Assembly (NCBI GenBank): GCA_018712785.1
Contig: DVGK01000059.1
Location: forward strand, 1 to 48,544
Source of the DNA: Candidatus Choladousia intestinavium
GTDB taxonomy: Bacteria > Bacillota > Clostridia > Lachnospirales > Lachnospiraceae
Length of the DNA stretch: 48,544 nt
Direction: 5' to 3'
Shown piece by piece: positions 1 to 8,131 of this stretch. How positions within the stretch are numbered: the stretch's first letter is position 1; every line of letters starts with the position of its first letter. A program made the translations under genes and the position numbers. A model generated the notes under the pieces. That model saw only the letters and a list, made by a program, of their open reading frames with translations. It was not told where the DNA came from and searched no databases.

Positions 1-20
1 AAGAAGAGGAATACTAAAAG

Positions 21-1109
21 ATGAAAAAAAAACGTGTGGTTGTGGGAATGTCCGGAGGCGTGGATTCTACAGTGGCGGCTTATCTTCTGAAAGAGGCGGG
101 ATATGAAGTGATCGGAGTGACCATGCAGATCTGGCAGGATGAGGATCCTCTGGAGACAGAAGAAAACGGAGGGTGCTGCGGCTTAAGCGCTGTGGAGGAT
201 GCCAGAAGGGCGGCCGGAAGCCTTGGAATTCCCCATTATGTTATGAATTTCCGTCAGGAATTTAAGAAGCATGTAATTGATTATTTTTCAAAGGAATACC
301 TGGCGGGACGAACCCCTAATCCGTGCATTGCCTGCAACCGCTATGTCAAGTGGGAGGCTCTTTTAAAAAGAAGTATGGAAATCGGGGCAGATTACATTGC
401 CACAGGTCATTATGCCAGAATACGAAAGCTGGAGAACGCAAGGTATGCTCTCTGCCGCTCCGCGTCCGGAGCAAAGGATCAGACGTACGCTCTTTACAGT
501 CTGACACAGGAGCAGCTTGCCCATACGCTGATGCCGGTAGGAGATTACGATAAAAAGGAGATTCGTGAGATTGCCCTCCGGCTGGGGCTGAATGTGGCCG
601 GGAAGCCGGACAGTATGGAGATCTGCTTTGTGCCGGATCAGGATTATGCCGGCTTTATTGAAAAATATACGGGCCAGGAGATTCCGGAGGGGAATTTCGT
701 CTCTGCTGACGGCGACGTTCTGGGAAAACACAGAGGGATTATCCACTATACCATCGGACAGAGAAAAGGACTGAATCTGAGCCTTGGCAGACCGGCTTTT
801 GTGACGGAAATCCGCCCAGAGACCAATGAGGTGGTGATTGGAACAGGGGAGGATGTTTTTACAGAAGGACTTGTCTGCAGCCATCTGAATTTTATGAGTA
901 TTCCGGGAATTTCCGGAGAGCTTCCGGTGACGGCTAAGATACGGTATAACCATGCCGGGGAAGAAGCGACCGTCAGGATGACCGGCCCGGATCAGGCAGA
1001 GGTAAGATTTGCCCGTCCTGTAAGGGCAGTCACTCCGGGACAGGCAGTTGTCTTTTATCAGGGAGACTGTGTGGCCGGCGGAGGAACCATTACAGGAAAG
1101 CTGGTGTAA
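21..1109 (+). CDS. mnmA: tRNA-specific 2-thiouridylase MnmA
   Basis: Cytosolic enzyme that puts sulfur on C2 of the wobble uridine (U34) of tRNA-Lys, -Glu and -Gln, using ATP and sulfur delivered by a cysteine desulfurase. The 362-aa length is normal. The N-terminal PP-loop SGGVDST is at residues 11-17. The catalytic cysteine lies in the TPNPCIACN segment (Cys102), and the second cysteine that forms the persulfide relay is Cys202 in SMEICFV. The C-terminal third matches the central and beta-barrel domains of the family. The ATG follows a purine-rich GAGGAA ribosome site about 8 nt upstream. The gene starts 20 nt into the window, so an upstream operon partner cannot be judged. It is followed by a large palindrome rather than by another gene of the same function. 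Confidence 0.97.
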   Translation: MKKKRVVVGMSGGVDSTVAAYLLKEAGYEVIGVTMQIWQDEDPLETEENGGCCGLSAVEDARRAAGSLGIPHYVMNFRQEFKKHVIDYFSKEYLAGRTPNPCIACNRYVKWEALLKRSMEIGADYIATGHYARIRKLENARYALCRSASGAKDQTYALYSLTQEQLAHTLMPVGDYDKKEIREIALRLGLNVAGKPDSMEICFVPDQDYAGFIEKYTGQEIPEGNFVSADGDVLGKHRGIIHYTIGQRKGLNLSLGRPAFVTEIRPETNEVVIGTGEDVFTEGLVCSHLNFMSIPGISGELPVTAKIRYNHAGEEATVRMTGPDQAEVRFARPVRAVTPGQAVVFYQGDCVAGGGTITGKLV

Positions 1110-1116
1110 AAGTTTG

Positions 1117-1220
1117 AAGGTTACAAGTTCCACTTGTACTCAGGAACAGACCGATGCATCTTACATGCAAGCATGACGCCGCACCGGTCTGTTCCTGAGT
1201 ACGGTGTAAACAGTAACCCT
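1117..1220. repeat. long palindromic element downstream of mnmA
   Basis: A perfect 18-bp inverted repeat (1136-1153 with 1185-1202) encloses a 31-nt loop that itself contains a small hairpin (TGCAT/ATGCA). The stem can be extended imperfectly outward, AAGGTTAC on the left matching AAGGGTTAC read from the right, to about 1117-1220. There is no clear T-run after it, so it is not a textbook intrinsic terminator, although it may end or stabilise the mnmA transcript. It could be one copy of a dispersed palindromic repeat. No second copy is seen in this window. Confidence 0.6.
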
Positions 1221-1244
1221 TAAGAAAGAAATAAGAAAAAATTC

Positions 1245-1274
1245 TTGTATTCTCCTTGTTATATGTACTATGAT
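1245..1274 (+). promoter_or_regulatory. sigma-A type promoter of the D,D-carboxypeptidase gene
   Basis: TTGTAT (1245-1250) and TATGAT (1269-1274) are separated by 18 nt and lie about 50 nt before the start codon at 1328, in an AT-rich stretch just after the palindrome. Confidence 0.55.
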
Positions 1275-1327
1275 AGATAACAGTGACGTTTGCTTGAAGG
1301 CCGGATGGCTAAAAGGAGGAGAAGAAC

Positions 1328-2380
1328 ATGCAGCAGGTACAGAACCGCTCAGGGAGAGGCGGCAGCCGGTATCCTGAGAAGCGGAACGATTCTGCGTACA
1401 GATACAGACAGAGCCGGTACAGGGAACCGGCGCGCTATGACAGGGCGCCCCGACGGCCGGAAAGGAAAAAAGCAGGACGCCCCTTTCGGCGGGGCGTTGT
1501 TTTCCTGCTTCTGGCTCTTGTTCTTGTGGCTGCCTGTACAGGCGGGCTTTTTTATTTTCTGAACCGGGGAAGAGCGCCGGACGTGCAGGTAGATCTGTCG
1601 GTTTTGGACAGTCCCTACGCAGTGTTGGTGGACGGGCCTACCGGAGAGGTGCTTGCCTCGAAAGGAGGAAGCGACCGGATTTACCCTGCCTCCATGACCA
1701 AAATTCTTACGGTGTACACAGCGATCCGGCATCTGAGCGATCTGGATCAGACGGTAACTTTATCCAGTGATTATTTTGACGCCCTTTACGAAAGCGATGC
1801 TTCCAGAGCGGGCTTTGAACCGGGAGAGGAGGCTACGGTCCGGGATCTGCTGTACGGGGCGCTTCTTCCCTCCGGAGCGGAGTGCTGTATGGAACTTTCC
1901 ATTCAGGCAGCCGGCTCGGAGGAGGGGATGGTGGAATTGATGAATCAGGAGGCGGAGAGACTGGGGCTTTCCAACTCACATTTTTCCAATGTCACAGGGC
2001 TTCACGATGAGAATCTGTACTCCACGCCGGAGGATATCGCGAAGCTTCTGCGGGCTGCCCTTAAGAACGATACATTTTATACCATTTTTACGACGCATTA
2101 CTATACGGTGGCGCCAACCTCTGTACATCCGGAGGGCTTTACCTTCTGGAGCACGATGTTTAAGCATATGACGGAGGAGACAGTAAACGGCGGGGAGATT
2201 CTGGGAGGAAAGACCGGTTACACTCAGGAGGCCGGCCACTGCCTGGCAAGCATGGCAGAGGTAAACGGCCGTCAGTATATCCTGGTGACAGCCGGAACTG
2301 TGGACAATCCAAGCACGGAACTGTATCATATTAATGACGCTTTTCTGGCTTATAATCAAATTGCAGGCGATGAAGAGTAA
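1328..2380 (+). CDS. D-alanyl-D-alanine carboxypeptidase (S11 family, DacA/DacF type)
   Basis: Membrane-anchored low-molecular-weight penicillin-binding protein that trims the terminal D-Ala of peptidoglycan stem peptides outside the cell. The 350-aa product has a basic, Arg-rich cytoplasmic N-terminus (1-55), one hydrophobic segment (about 56-78) and then the peptidase domain. The catalytic SxxK is SMTK (Ser122, Lys125) and the KTG motif is at 295-297. The usual SxN motif appears as Ser182-Gly-Ala184, so the Asn position is Ala. VAAC at 67-70 could be read as a lipobox, but the long N-terminal tail makes a simple transmembrane anchor more likely. The start is set by AGGAGG 8 nt upstream of ATG. 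Monocistronic, with its own promoter and terminator. Confidence 0.93.
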   Translation: MQQVQNRSGRGGSRYPEKRNDSAYRYRQSRYREPARYDRAPRRPERKKAGRPFRRGVVFLLLALVLVAACTGGLFYFLNRGRAPDVQVDLSVLDSPYAVLVDGPTGEVLASKGGSDRIYPASMTKILTVYTAIRHLSDLDQTVTLSSDYFDALYESDASRAGFEPGEEATVRDLLYGALLPSGAECCMELSIQAAGSEEGMVELMNQEAERLGLSNSHFSNVTGLHDENLYSTPEDIAKLLRAALKNDTFYTIFTTHYYTVAPTSVHPEGFTFWSTMFKHMTEETVNGGEILGGKTGYTQEAGHCLASMAEVNGRQYILVTAGTVDNPSTELYHINDAFLAYNQIAGDEE

Positions 2381-2403
2381 GAAAACAGAATACGGCGTAA
2401 AAC

Positions 2404-2440
2404 AGCCGGAGCAGCTTACAGGGGAAGCTGCTCCGGCTTT
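2404..2440. terminator. bidirectional terminator between convergent genes
   Basis: A perfect 14-bp stem (2404-2417 with 2425-2438) with a 7-nt loop, followed by TTTCT on the plus strand and preceded by AAAAC, which becomes a T-rich run on the minus strand. The stop codon of the minus-strand phosphatase (2416-2418) and its last codons lie inside the hairpin, so one structure serves both genes. Confidence 0.85.
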
Positions 2441-3222
2441 CTGTCTTGAAATACGCAGTAGTACCGGTAGCCAAGCTCTCTCAGAAGAGAGGCGGCTTTT
2501 GGAAAGGCATAGGCCAGATGGTCCGGAATATGAGCGTCAGAGCCAATGGTGATAAGTTCGCCGCCCAGCTCCCGGTAACGTTTCAGAATGCCGATACAGG
2601 GGTTGGGTTCCCCAAGGCCGTGTTTCAGACCGCCGGTGTTGACCTCCAGGCATTTTCCATTCTGAATCAGGAGACGAAGAATGGGATCCAGATATTCCCG
2701 GTATTTTTCATAGGAATAATTCCGGTTTTTATTGGGACCATATCGAACTACATAATCCATATGCCCTAATGTATCGAAGGAAGAAAAATGACAGAGGCTC
2801 TCATACTCAACCTGAAAAAAACGTTCATAACATTCTCTTTCGGAGCGGCCTTCAAAGTAGGAGGGATCATACGGATCGCCGCCGTCCACATAGTGCTGGG
2901 AGCAGATAATAAAATCAAAAGGATAAGAAGCGGCGTAACGGGTGAGATCAGGAAGAAGATGGCGCTGAACGCCCAGCTCCACGCCAATGCGGACGCGGAG
3001 TTTGTTTTTCCATTTTTCCCGGAGCTCTAAAAGAGCGGAAAAGTATCTGTCTGTATCCAGCAGAAAAAACTCCGGATCCCCGGGAGCGTCAATATCCAGA
3101 TGTTCTGTAAAACAGATTCCCTCCATTCCCAGAGAAACGGCCTTTTCGATCATCCTCTCTGCCGGAGTATCGCAGTCTCCGGAAAAGTTGGAATGCAGAT
3201 GACAGTCATATCGGATTTTCAC
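2416..3222 (-). CDS. PHP-domain histidinol-phosphatase (HisJ/HisK family)
   Basis: Predicted metal-dependent phosphoesterase of the PHP family; the length and motifs fit histidinol-phosphatases that convert L-histidinol phosphate to L-histidinol. Visible metal-binding motifs are HLH near the N-terminus (DCHLHSNFSGD), FTEHLD, an ICSQHY segment, GHMDY and the C-terminal GSDAH. I chose a GTG start at 3222-3220, because AAGGAGG sits 8 nt before it and the conserved DCHLH begins five residues later. This gives 268 aa; an ATG-started frame to 3321 would add 33 hydrophobic residues without family support. No other histidine gene is adjacent, so the exact substrate is inferred only from family resemblance. 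The 3' end runs into a shared terminator. Confidence 0.85.
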   Translation of the reverse strand: MKIRYDCHLHSNFSGDCDTPAERMIEKAVSLGMEGICFTEHLDIDAPGDPEFFLLDTDRYFSALLELREKWKNKLRVRIGVELGVQRHLLPDLTRYAASYPFDFIICSQHYVDGGDPYDPSYFEGRSERECYERFFQVEYESLCHFSSFDTLGHMDYVVRYGPNKNRNYSYEKYREYLDPILRLLIQNGKCLEVNTGGLKHGLGEPNPCIGILKRYRELGGELITIGSDAHIPDHLAYAFPKAASLLRELGYRYYCVFQDRKPEQLPL

Positions 3223-3384
3223 AGTAAAGTCCTCCTTGGAAAGAATATCGTTTTCTATCTCAGAGCTTAGCATATTTTCCCTGAAATAGAAAGAGAAAAA
3301 GCATAGCAGAAAAAGTTTCATACCCGAGAAGGGAAAAAAGAATTTTTTTTAAAACAATTTTTTACAAAGAATCAAGATTACTAC

Positions 3385-3413
3385 TTGAATTTTTGGAACA
3401 AATTGGGTAGAAT
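3385..3413 (+). promoter_or_regulatory. promoter of gap
   Basis: TTGAAT (3385-3390), a 17-nt spacer and TAGAAT (3408-3413) give a strong sigma-A match. Transcription would start near 3420, leaving a leader of about 80 nt before gap that contains a short TTGCT/AGCAA hairpin. Long A and T runs just upstream may act as an UP-like element. Confidence 0.75.
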
Positions 3414-3498
3414 ATTACGTAAGGTGTGGCCTCTGAATGCGGAGACCCCCAGCAGTATTGCTTAATCAGCAAAATTACTTTTAGGAGGAATTAAAATC

Positions 3499-4518
3499 AT
3501 GGCAGTAAAAGTTGCAATTAATGGTTTTGGCCGTATTGGCCGTCTGGCTTTCCGTCAGATGTTCGGAGCAGAGGGATTTGAGATCGTAGCTATCAACGAT
3601 CTGACTTCTCCTGAAATGCTGGCTCACTTACTGAAATATGATTCTACCCAGGGCAGATATGAACTGTGCGACAAGGTTTCTTACAGTCAGGATTCCATCA
3701 CAGTTGACGGAAAAGAAATCAAGATCTACGCAGAAGCAAAAGCAGCAGACCTTCCGTGGGGAGAACTGGGTGTTGATGTAGTTCTGGAGTGTACTGGTTT
3801 CTACACCTCAAAGGACAAAGCACAGGCTCATATCGACGCCGGCGCAAAGCACGTTATTATTTCCGCTCCTGCAGGAAATGACCTGAAGACGATTGTTTAC
3901 AATGTAAATCATGAGAGTCTGACCAACGAGGACAAGATCATCTCTGCTGCATCCTGTACAACAAACTGCCTGGCTCCCATGGCAAAGGCTCTGAATGACC
4001 TGGCACCGATCAAATCCGGTATCATGTGTACTATCCACGCTTACACAGGCGATCAGATGACACTGGATGGACCTCAGAGAAAGGGTGATAAGAGAAGATC
4101 CCGTGCTGCAGCAGTGAACATTGTTCCCAACAGCACCGGCGCTGCAAAAGCCATCGGCCTTGTTATTCCGGAACTGAACGGCAAACTGATCGGCGCTGCA
4201 CAGCGTGTTCCGACCCCCACTGGTTCCACCACGATCCTGACTGCAGTAGTAGAAGGAAATGTAACAAAGGATCAGATCAACGCAGCTATGAAGGCAGCTT
4301 CCAATGAGTCCTTCGGCTACAATGAGGATGAGATCGTATCCAGCGATATCGTTGGTATGAGATATGGTTCTCTGTTCGATGCTACCCAGACCATGGTTCT
4401 TCCGCTGGAAAACGGCACAACCGAGGTACAGGTTGTTTCATGGTATGACAACGAGAACTCCTACACCAGCCAGATGGTTCGTACCATCAAGCACTTTGGA
4501 AAACTTCTTGGAGCATAA
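3499..4518 (+). CDS. gap: glyceraldehyde-3-phosphate dehydrogenase, type I
   Basis: Glycolytic NAD-dependent oxidation and phosphorylation of glyceraldehyde 3-phosphate to 1,3-bisphosphoglycerate in the cytosol. The 339-aa length is standard. The Rossmann motif NGFGRIGR is at residues 8-15, the catalytic cysteine is Cys153 in [12 protein letters not shown], and the C-terminal SWYDNE segment is intact. AGGAGG lies 9 nt before the ATG. Codon use (many AAC, GGC, CTG, GAA) looks that of a highly expressed gene. It heads a gap-pgk-tpiA cluster but is separated from pgk by a strong hairpin, so its mRNA is probably partly monocistronic and more abundant than that of the next two genes. Confidence 0.98.
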   Translation: MAVKVAINGFGRIGRLAFRQMFGAEGFEIVAINDLTSPEMLAHLLKYDSTQGRYELCDKVSYSQDSITVDGKEIKIYAEAKAADLPWGELGVDVVLECTGFYTSKDKAQAHIDAGAKHVIISAPAGNDLKTIVYNVNHESLTNEDKIISAASCTTNCLAPMAKALNDLAPIKSGIMCTIHAYTGDQMTLDGPQRKGDKRRSRAAAVNIVPNSTGAAKAIGLVIPELNGKLIGAAQRVPTPTGSTTILTAVVEGNVTKDQINAAMKAASNESFGYNEDEIVSSDIVGMRYGSLFDATQTMVLPLENGTTEVQVVSWYDNENSYTSQMVRTIKHFGKLLGA

Positions 4519-4560
4519 TGCTTCCGGCAGTGAAAAGTGAAAAAGGAGATATAGACTCAC

Positions 4561-4600
4561 TAAGGGGTCCGGTCTGTTTAGGACCGGACCCCTTAATTTT
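4561..4600 (+). terminator. hairpin terminator or attenuator between gap and pgk
   Basis: A 14-bp perfect stem (4561-4574 with 4582-4595) and 7-nt loop are followed by AATTTTG. It sits 43 nt after the gap stop. A TTGACA box immediately follows (4599-4604), but no convincing -10 is at the right distance, so pgk may depend on readthrough of this hairpin. Confidence 0.75.
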
Positions 4601-4665
4601 GACAATAGAGAGTTTGCGGAGCCTGCTTTCTATTGCTTTATAGAGAAAATGGAGGTTTTGATATC

Positions 4666-5874
4666 ATGGGATTAAACAAAAAGTCAGTAGATGATATTAA
4701 TGTGAAAGGCAAAAAAGTCCTGGTGCGCTGTGATTTCAACGTGCCGCTGAAGGATGGAAAGATCACAGATGAGAACCGTCTCGTTGCAGCCCTTCCTACG
4801 ATTAAGAAGCTGATTGCGGACGGCGGGAAAGTGATTCTCTGCTCACATCTTGGGAAACCCAAGGGAGAGCCGAAGCCAGAAATGTCCTTGGCTCCTGTGG
4901 CAAAGCGCCTTTCAGAGCTTCTTGGCCAGGAAGTAAAGTTTGCCCCTGACAATGAGGTGGTAGGTCCCAATGCCAAGGCGGCTGTAGAGGCTATGAAGGA
5001 CGGAGAAGTAGTTCTTCTTGAGAACACCCGCTACAGAGCAGAGGAGACGAAGAACGGAGAAGCTTTCAGTAAGGAGTTGGCCTCCCTGTGTGACGTTTTT
5101 GTAAATGACGCTTTCGGTACAGCCCACAGAGCTCACTGCTCAAATGTAGGCGTGACACAGTTCGTAGATACCTGCGCGGTAGGATATCTGATGCAGAAGG
5201 AGATTGATTTCCTGGGCAACGCTGTGAACAATCCTACCCGTCCCTTTGTAGCGATTCTGGGCGGCGCTAAGGTGGCGGATAAGCTGAATGTAATCTCAAA
5301 CCTTCTGGAGAAGTGCGATACCCTGATTATCGGCGGCGGTATGGCCTTTACTTTCCTGAAGGCAAAAGGATATGAGGTAGGAACCTCCCTGGTAGACGAT
5401 ACGAAGATTGACTACTGCAAGGAGATGATGGAAAAGGCTGAGAAGCTTGGCAAGAAGCTTCTGCTTCCTATTGATACCGTAGCAGGTGATTCTTTCCCTT
5501 CACCTATTGACGCTGAGATCGAAGTGGTTGCTGTGGCTGCTGACGCGATGCCTTCTGACAAGATGGGACTGGATATCGGACCCAAGACTGCGGAGCTTTA
5601 TGCTGAAGCAGTGAAATCTGCCAAGACTGTTGTATGGAACGGACCTATGGGCGTATTTGAGAATCCGGTTCTGGCCAAGGGTACCATCGCAGTGGCAAAA
5701 TCCCTGGCTGAGACAGATGCGATCACTATCATCGGCGGTGGCGACTCCGCGGCTGCAGTGAACCAGCTGGGATACGGAGATAAGATGACTCATATCTCCA
5801 CAGGCGGCGGAGCTTCCCTTGAGTTCCTGGAGGGCAAGGAGCTTCCGGGCGTAGCAGCAGCAGACGATAAATAA
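4666..5874 (+). CDS. pgk: phosphoglycerate kinase
   Basis: Transfers phosphate from 1,3-bisphosphoglycerate to ADP, the first ATP-yielding step of glycolysis. The product is 402 aa, near the usual 390-415. Family signatures seen include [11 protein letters not shown] near residue 20, the SHLGKPKG loop, NTRYR, and the C-terminal GGGDSAAA nucleotide loop followed by STGGGASLE. The ATG at 4666 is chosen because GGAGG lies 10 nt upstream and the conserved NKKSVDD begins straight after it; an upstream in-frame TTG at 4633 lacks such a site. It lies between gap and tpiA with the same strand and similar codon use. Confidence 0.97.
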   Translation: MGLNKKSVDDINVKGKKVLVRCDFNVPLKDGKITDENRLVAALPTIKKLIADGGKVILCSHLGKPKGEPKPEMSLAPVAKRLSELLGQEVKFAPDNEVVGPNAKAAVEAMKDGEVVLLENTRYRAEETKNGEAFSKELASLCDVFVNDAFGTAHRAHCSNVGVTQFVDTCAVGYLMQKEIDFLGNAVNNPTRPFVAILGGAKVADKLNVISNLLEKCDTLIIGGGMAFTFLKAKGYEVGTSLVDDTKIDYCKEMMEKAEKLGKKLLLPIDTVAGDSFPSPIDAEIEVVAVAADAMPSDKMGLDIGPKTAELYAEAVKSAKTVVWNGPMGVFENPVLAKGTIAVAKSLAETDAITIIGGGDSAAAVNQLGYGDKMTHISTGGGASLEFLEGKELPGVAAADDK

Positions 5875-5877
5875 ACA

Positions 5878-5924
5878 CTTGGCAAGGGGAATATCCCGTA
5901 TACTTGGCCAGTGGCGAGCCAAAG
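5878..5924. repeat. palindrome-rich spacer between pgk and tpiA
   Basis: The 86-nt spacer contains CTTGGC (5878-5883) mirrored by GCCAA (5918-5922), with an inner GGGA/TCCC hairpin. It differs in composition from the surrounding coding DNA and may be a small repeat or an mRNA processing structure. It is not T-rich and is not a good terminator. Confidence 0.35.
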
Positions 5925-5960
5925 GCGAAGACAGATAAATAGAGTAAGGAGATAATTACA

Positions 5961-6710
5961 ATGGCTAGAAAGAAAATTATTGCCGGCAACTGGAAAATGA
6001 ACATGACTCCCAGCGAAGCAGTAAAGCTGGTGGAGACTCTGAAACCCCTGGTAGTAAACGATGAGGTGGACGTAGTATTCTGCGTGCCGGCCATTGACAT
6101 CATTCCCGTAATGGAAGCAGCCAAGGGAACCAACATCCAGGTGGGCGCTGAGAACATGTATTTTGAGGAGAAAGGCGCTTACACAGGCGAGATCTCTCCC
6201 GCTATGCTGACAGATGTAGGCGTGAAGTACGTAGTGCTTGGACACTCTGAGAGAAGAGAATATTTTGCGGAGACCAGCGAGACAGTAAACAAGAAAATGC
6301 TGAAAGCATTTGAGCACGGCATTACTCCCATTATGTGCTGCGGCGAGACTCTGGAGCAGAGAGAACAGGGAATCACCATGGACTGGATCCGTCAGCAGGT
6401 GAAGGTGGGCTTCCAGAATGTAACGGCAGATCAGGCAAAGACGGCTGTGATCGCTTACGAGCCGATCTGGGCGATCGGTACCGGCAAGACAGCTACCACT
6501 GAGCAGGCACAGGAGGTTTGCGGCGAGATCCGTAAATGCATCGCTGAGATCTATGACCAGGCTACCGCAGACGCGATCCGTATCCAGTACGGCGGTTCTG
6601 TAAATGCCAAGACGGCTCCCGATCTGTTTGCTCAGCCGGACATCGACGGCGGTTTGGTAGGCGGCGCTTCCCTGAAGGAAGAGTTCGGAAAGATCGTAAA
6701 TTACAAATAA
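5961..6710 (+). CDS. tpiA: triosephosphate isomerase
   Basis: Interconverts dihydroxyacetone phosphate and glyceraldehyde 3-phosphate. The 249-aa product is full length. The catalytic residues are visible: Lys12 in GNWKMN, His95 in LGHSERR and Glu167 in [12 protein letters not shown]; the phosphate-binding YGGSV loop is near the C-terminus. AAGGAG lies 9 nt before the ATG. It is the last gene of the gap-pgk-tpiA cluster and ends just before a good bidirectional terminator. No phosphoglycerate mutase or enolase gene follows here, unlike in some other Firmicutes. Confidence 0.98.
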   Translation: MARKKIIAGNWKMNMTPSEAVKLVETLKPLVVNDEVDVVFCVPAIDIIPVMEAAKGTNIQVGAENMYFEEKGAYTGEISPAMLTDVGVKYVVLGHSERREYFAETSETVNKKMLKAFEHGITPIMCCGETLEQREQGITMDWIRQQVKVGFQNVTADQAKTAVIAYEPIWAIGTGKTATTEQAQEVCGEIRKCIAEIYDQATADAIRIQYGGSVNAKTAPDLFAQPDIDGGLVGGASLKEEFGKIVNYK

Positions 6711-6724
6711 GAAATGAATTTCAA

Positions 6725-6754
6725 AAAACCCGGGGGAGAGATCCCTCGGGTTTT
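6725..6754. terminator. bidirectional terminator after tpiA
   Basis: A 13-bp stem with one G-U pair (6725-6737 with 6742-6754), a GAGA loop, and T4 on the right with A-run on the left. It terminates tpiA on the plus strand and the aminotransferase, whose stop is at 6784, on the minus strand. Confidence 0.85.
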
Positions 6755-6783
6755 CTGCAGCAATGGACCTGCCGAAAATCCGA

Positions 6784-7986
6784 TCAGAATACATATTCGG
6801 CCAGCCGCCGGAAGGCTTCTTCCACCCGGGAGAGAGGCAGGGCCAGGTTCATGCGGATGGAAAATTCGCCGTGGAACGGGCGCCCGTCCTGCCAGGCCAC
6901 GCCCACGTCCCAGCCGGCTTCCAGCAATTTATCCAGAGATTTTCCATTGTCACGGCACCATGTGCCGCAGTCCAGGAAGAGCATATACGTTCCCTGAGGC
7001 CGGCTTACCTGAACGCCGGGGAAATGTTCCTGAATGTAGCTGCAGGCGAAATTGACATTTTCTGTAAGTACTTGGCGCAGCTCATCCACCCATTCTTCTC
7101 CTTCCCGGCTGTACGCTCCGATGAGGCCGTACATAGAGCAGATATTCATGCTGTTGTAGTGGGTTCGGCTGCTGATGGAGCGAACCCGGTCCCGAAGGGT
7201 GGGGTTGTAGATAATGTGATAGCTGCCGATCAGGCCGGCCAGGTTAAAGGTCTTGCTGGGCGCATAAAGGGCGATGGTGCGGTTTCTGGCATCCGGACTG
7301 ACAGCCTGGGTGGGAATGTGATAGTATCCATCCAGGGTCAGGTCTGACCAGATTTCATCTGAGATTACCACACAGTCGTTCCGGGCGTAGACCTCCATAG
7401 CTTTCTCGATCTCCCAGCGTTCCCATACCCTCCCGCAGGGGTTGTGGGGACTGCAGAAGACTGCAGCATGGATGCGGTTCTCCTTCAGCTTTGCGTCCAT
7501 ATCCTCATAATCCATTCTCCAGATACCTTTTTCGTCCAGCTTCAGAGGACTGTGTACAATCTTAAAGCCATTTCCCAGAATGCTTCCTGTAAATCCAATA
7601 TAAGTAGGATTGTGGAGAAGGACGCTGTCTCCCGGGGATGCGAAGGCATGAAGGGCCGACACGACGCCGCCCAGCACACCATTTTCGTATCCGATACATT
7701 CCCGGTCCAGGTTTTTTACTCCGTTGCGGCTTTCCTGCCAGCGGATGATGGAATCGTAATATTCATCCCTGGGGTTAAAGTAACCGAAAGCCGGATGGCT
7801 GATCCGTTTGGCAATGGCCTGCTGTACGGAAGGCGCCGTAGGGAAATTCATATCGGCCACCCACATGGGGATCGGATCAAATCCCTCACGGGGACTTTTC
7901 GGGGCGCCGGGGTTTTTGCCCAGGCCGTCCACTGCCAGGGCGTCCTTTCCGCGGCGGTCGATTACAGAAGTAAAATCGTATTTCAT
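6784..7986 (-). CDS. MalY/PatB-type PLP-dependent aminotransferase or C-S lyase
   Basis: Fold-type I pyridoxal-phosphate enzyme, 400 aa, of the group that includes cystathionine beta-lyases PatB/MalY; members cleave C-S bonds or transaminate, and the sequence alone does not settle which. The PLP lysine is Lys245 in APSKTFNLAG, and the cofactor-binding VVISDEIWSDL precedes it. The N-terminal NPGAPKS and MWVADMNFP segments are typical of the PatB group. The ATG has AAGGAG about 9 nt upstream. It faces tpiA across a shared terminator, and a repeat-like spacer separates it from the upstream minus-strand genes, so it is likely transcribed alone. Confidence 0.88.
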   Translation of the reverse strand: MKYDFTSVIDRRGKDALAVDGLGKNPGAPKSPREGFDPIPMWVADMNFPTAPSVQQAIAKRISHPAFGYFNPRDEYYDSIIRWQESRNGVKNLDRECIGYENGVLGGVVSALHAFASPGDSVLLHNPTYIGFTGSILGNGFKIVHSPLKLDEKGIWRMDYEDMDAKLKENRIHAAVFCSPHNPCGRVWERWEIEKAMEVYARNDCVVISDEIWSDLTLDGYYHIPTQAVSPDARNRTIALYAPSKTFNLAGLIGSYHIIYNPTLRDRVRSISSRTHYNSMNICSMYGLIGAYSREGEEWVDELRQVLTENVNFACSYIQEHFPGVQVSRPQGTYMLFLDCGTWCRDNGKSLDKLLEAGWDVGVAWQDGRPFHGEFSIRMNLALPLSRVEEAFRRLAEYVF

Positions 7987-8020
7987 GGATTTCTGTCTCC
8001 TTATCTGTTGATTTTATTCC

Positions 8021-8117
8021 CGCGAGCAACGAGCCAAGCGGACACAGCCCAGGCTGCTTTCTCTTGCCCCAGGCGGTAATTCACCTTGTGCCGCATGTCC
8101 ATTTGGCGACTGACGCG
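8021..8117. repeat. candidate small inverted-repeat (MITE-like) element
   Basis: A 97-bp palindromic unit in the spacer between two minus-strand genes. The outer arms start and end with CGCG (8021-8024, 8114-8117). Inner arms GCCAAGCGGACA (8033-8044) and TGTCCATTTGGC (8096-8107) match in 10 of 12 positions when reverse-complemented, and a CAGCC/GGCTG hairpin sits within. No gene is encoded. The architecture suggests a dispersed repeat, but no second copy is seen here. Confidence 0.45.
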
Positions 8118-8131
8118 AGGGTCAGAGGGGA

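Noticed and set aside
4599-4642. Promoter directly before pgk
   Set aside because: TTGACA at 4599 has no -10 at 16-19 nt, and TTGCGG (4614) with TTTATA (4637) is a weak pair; not listed as a feature.
5790-6794. 334-codon open frame on the minus strand
   Set aside because: Antisense to tpiA and the pgk end; no family features.
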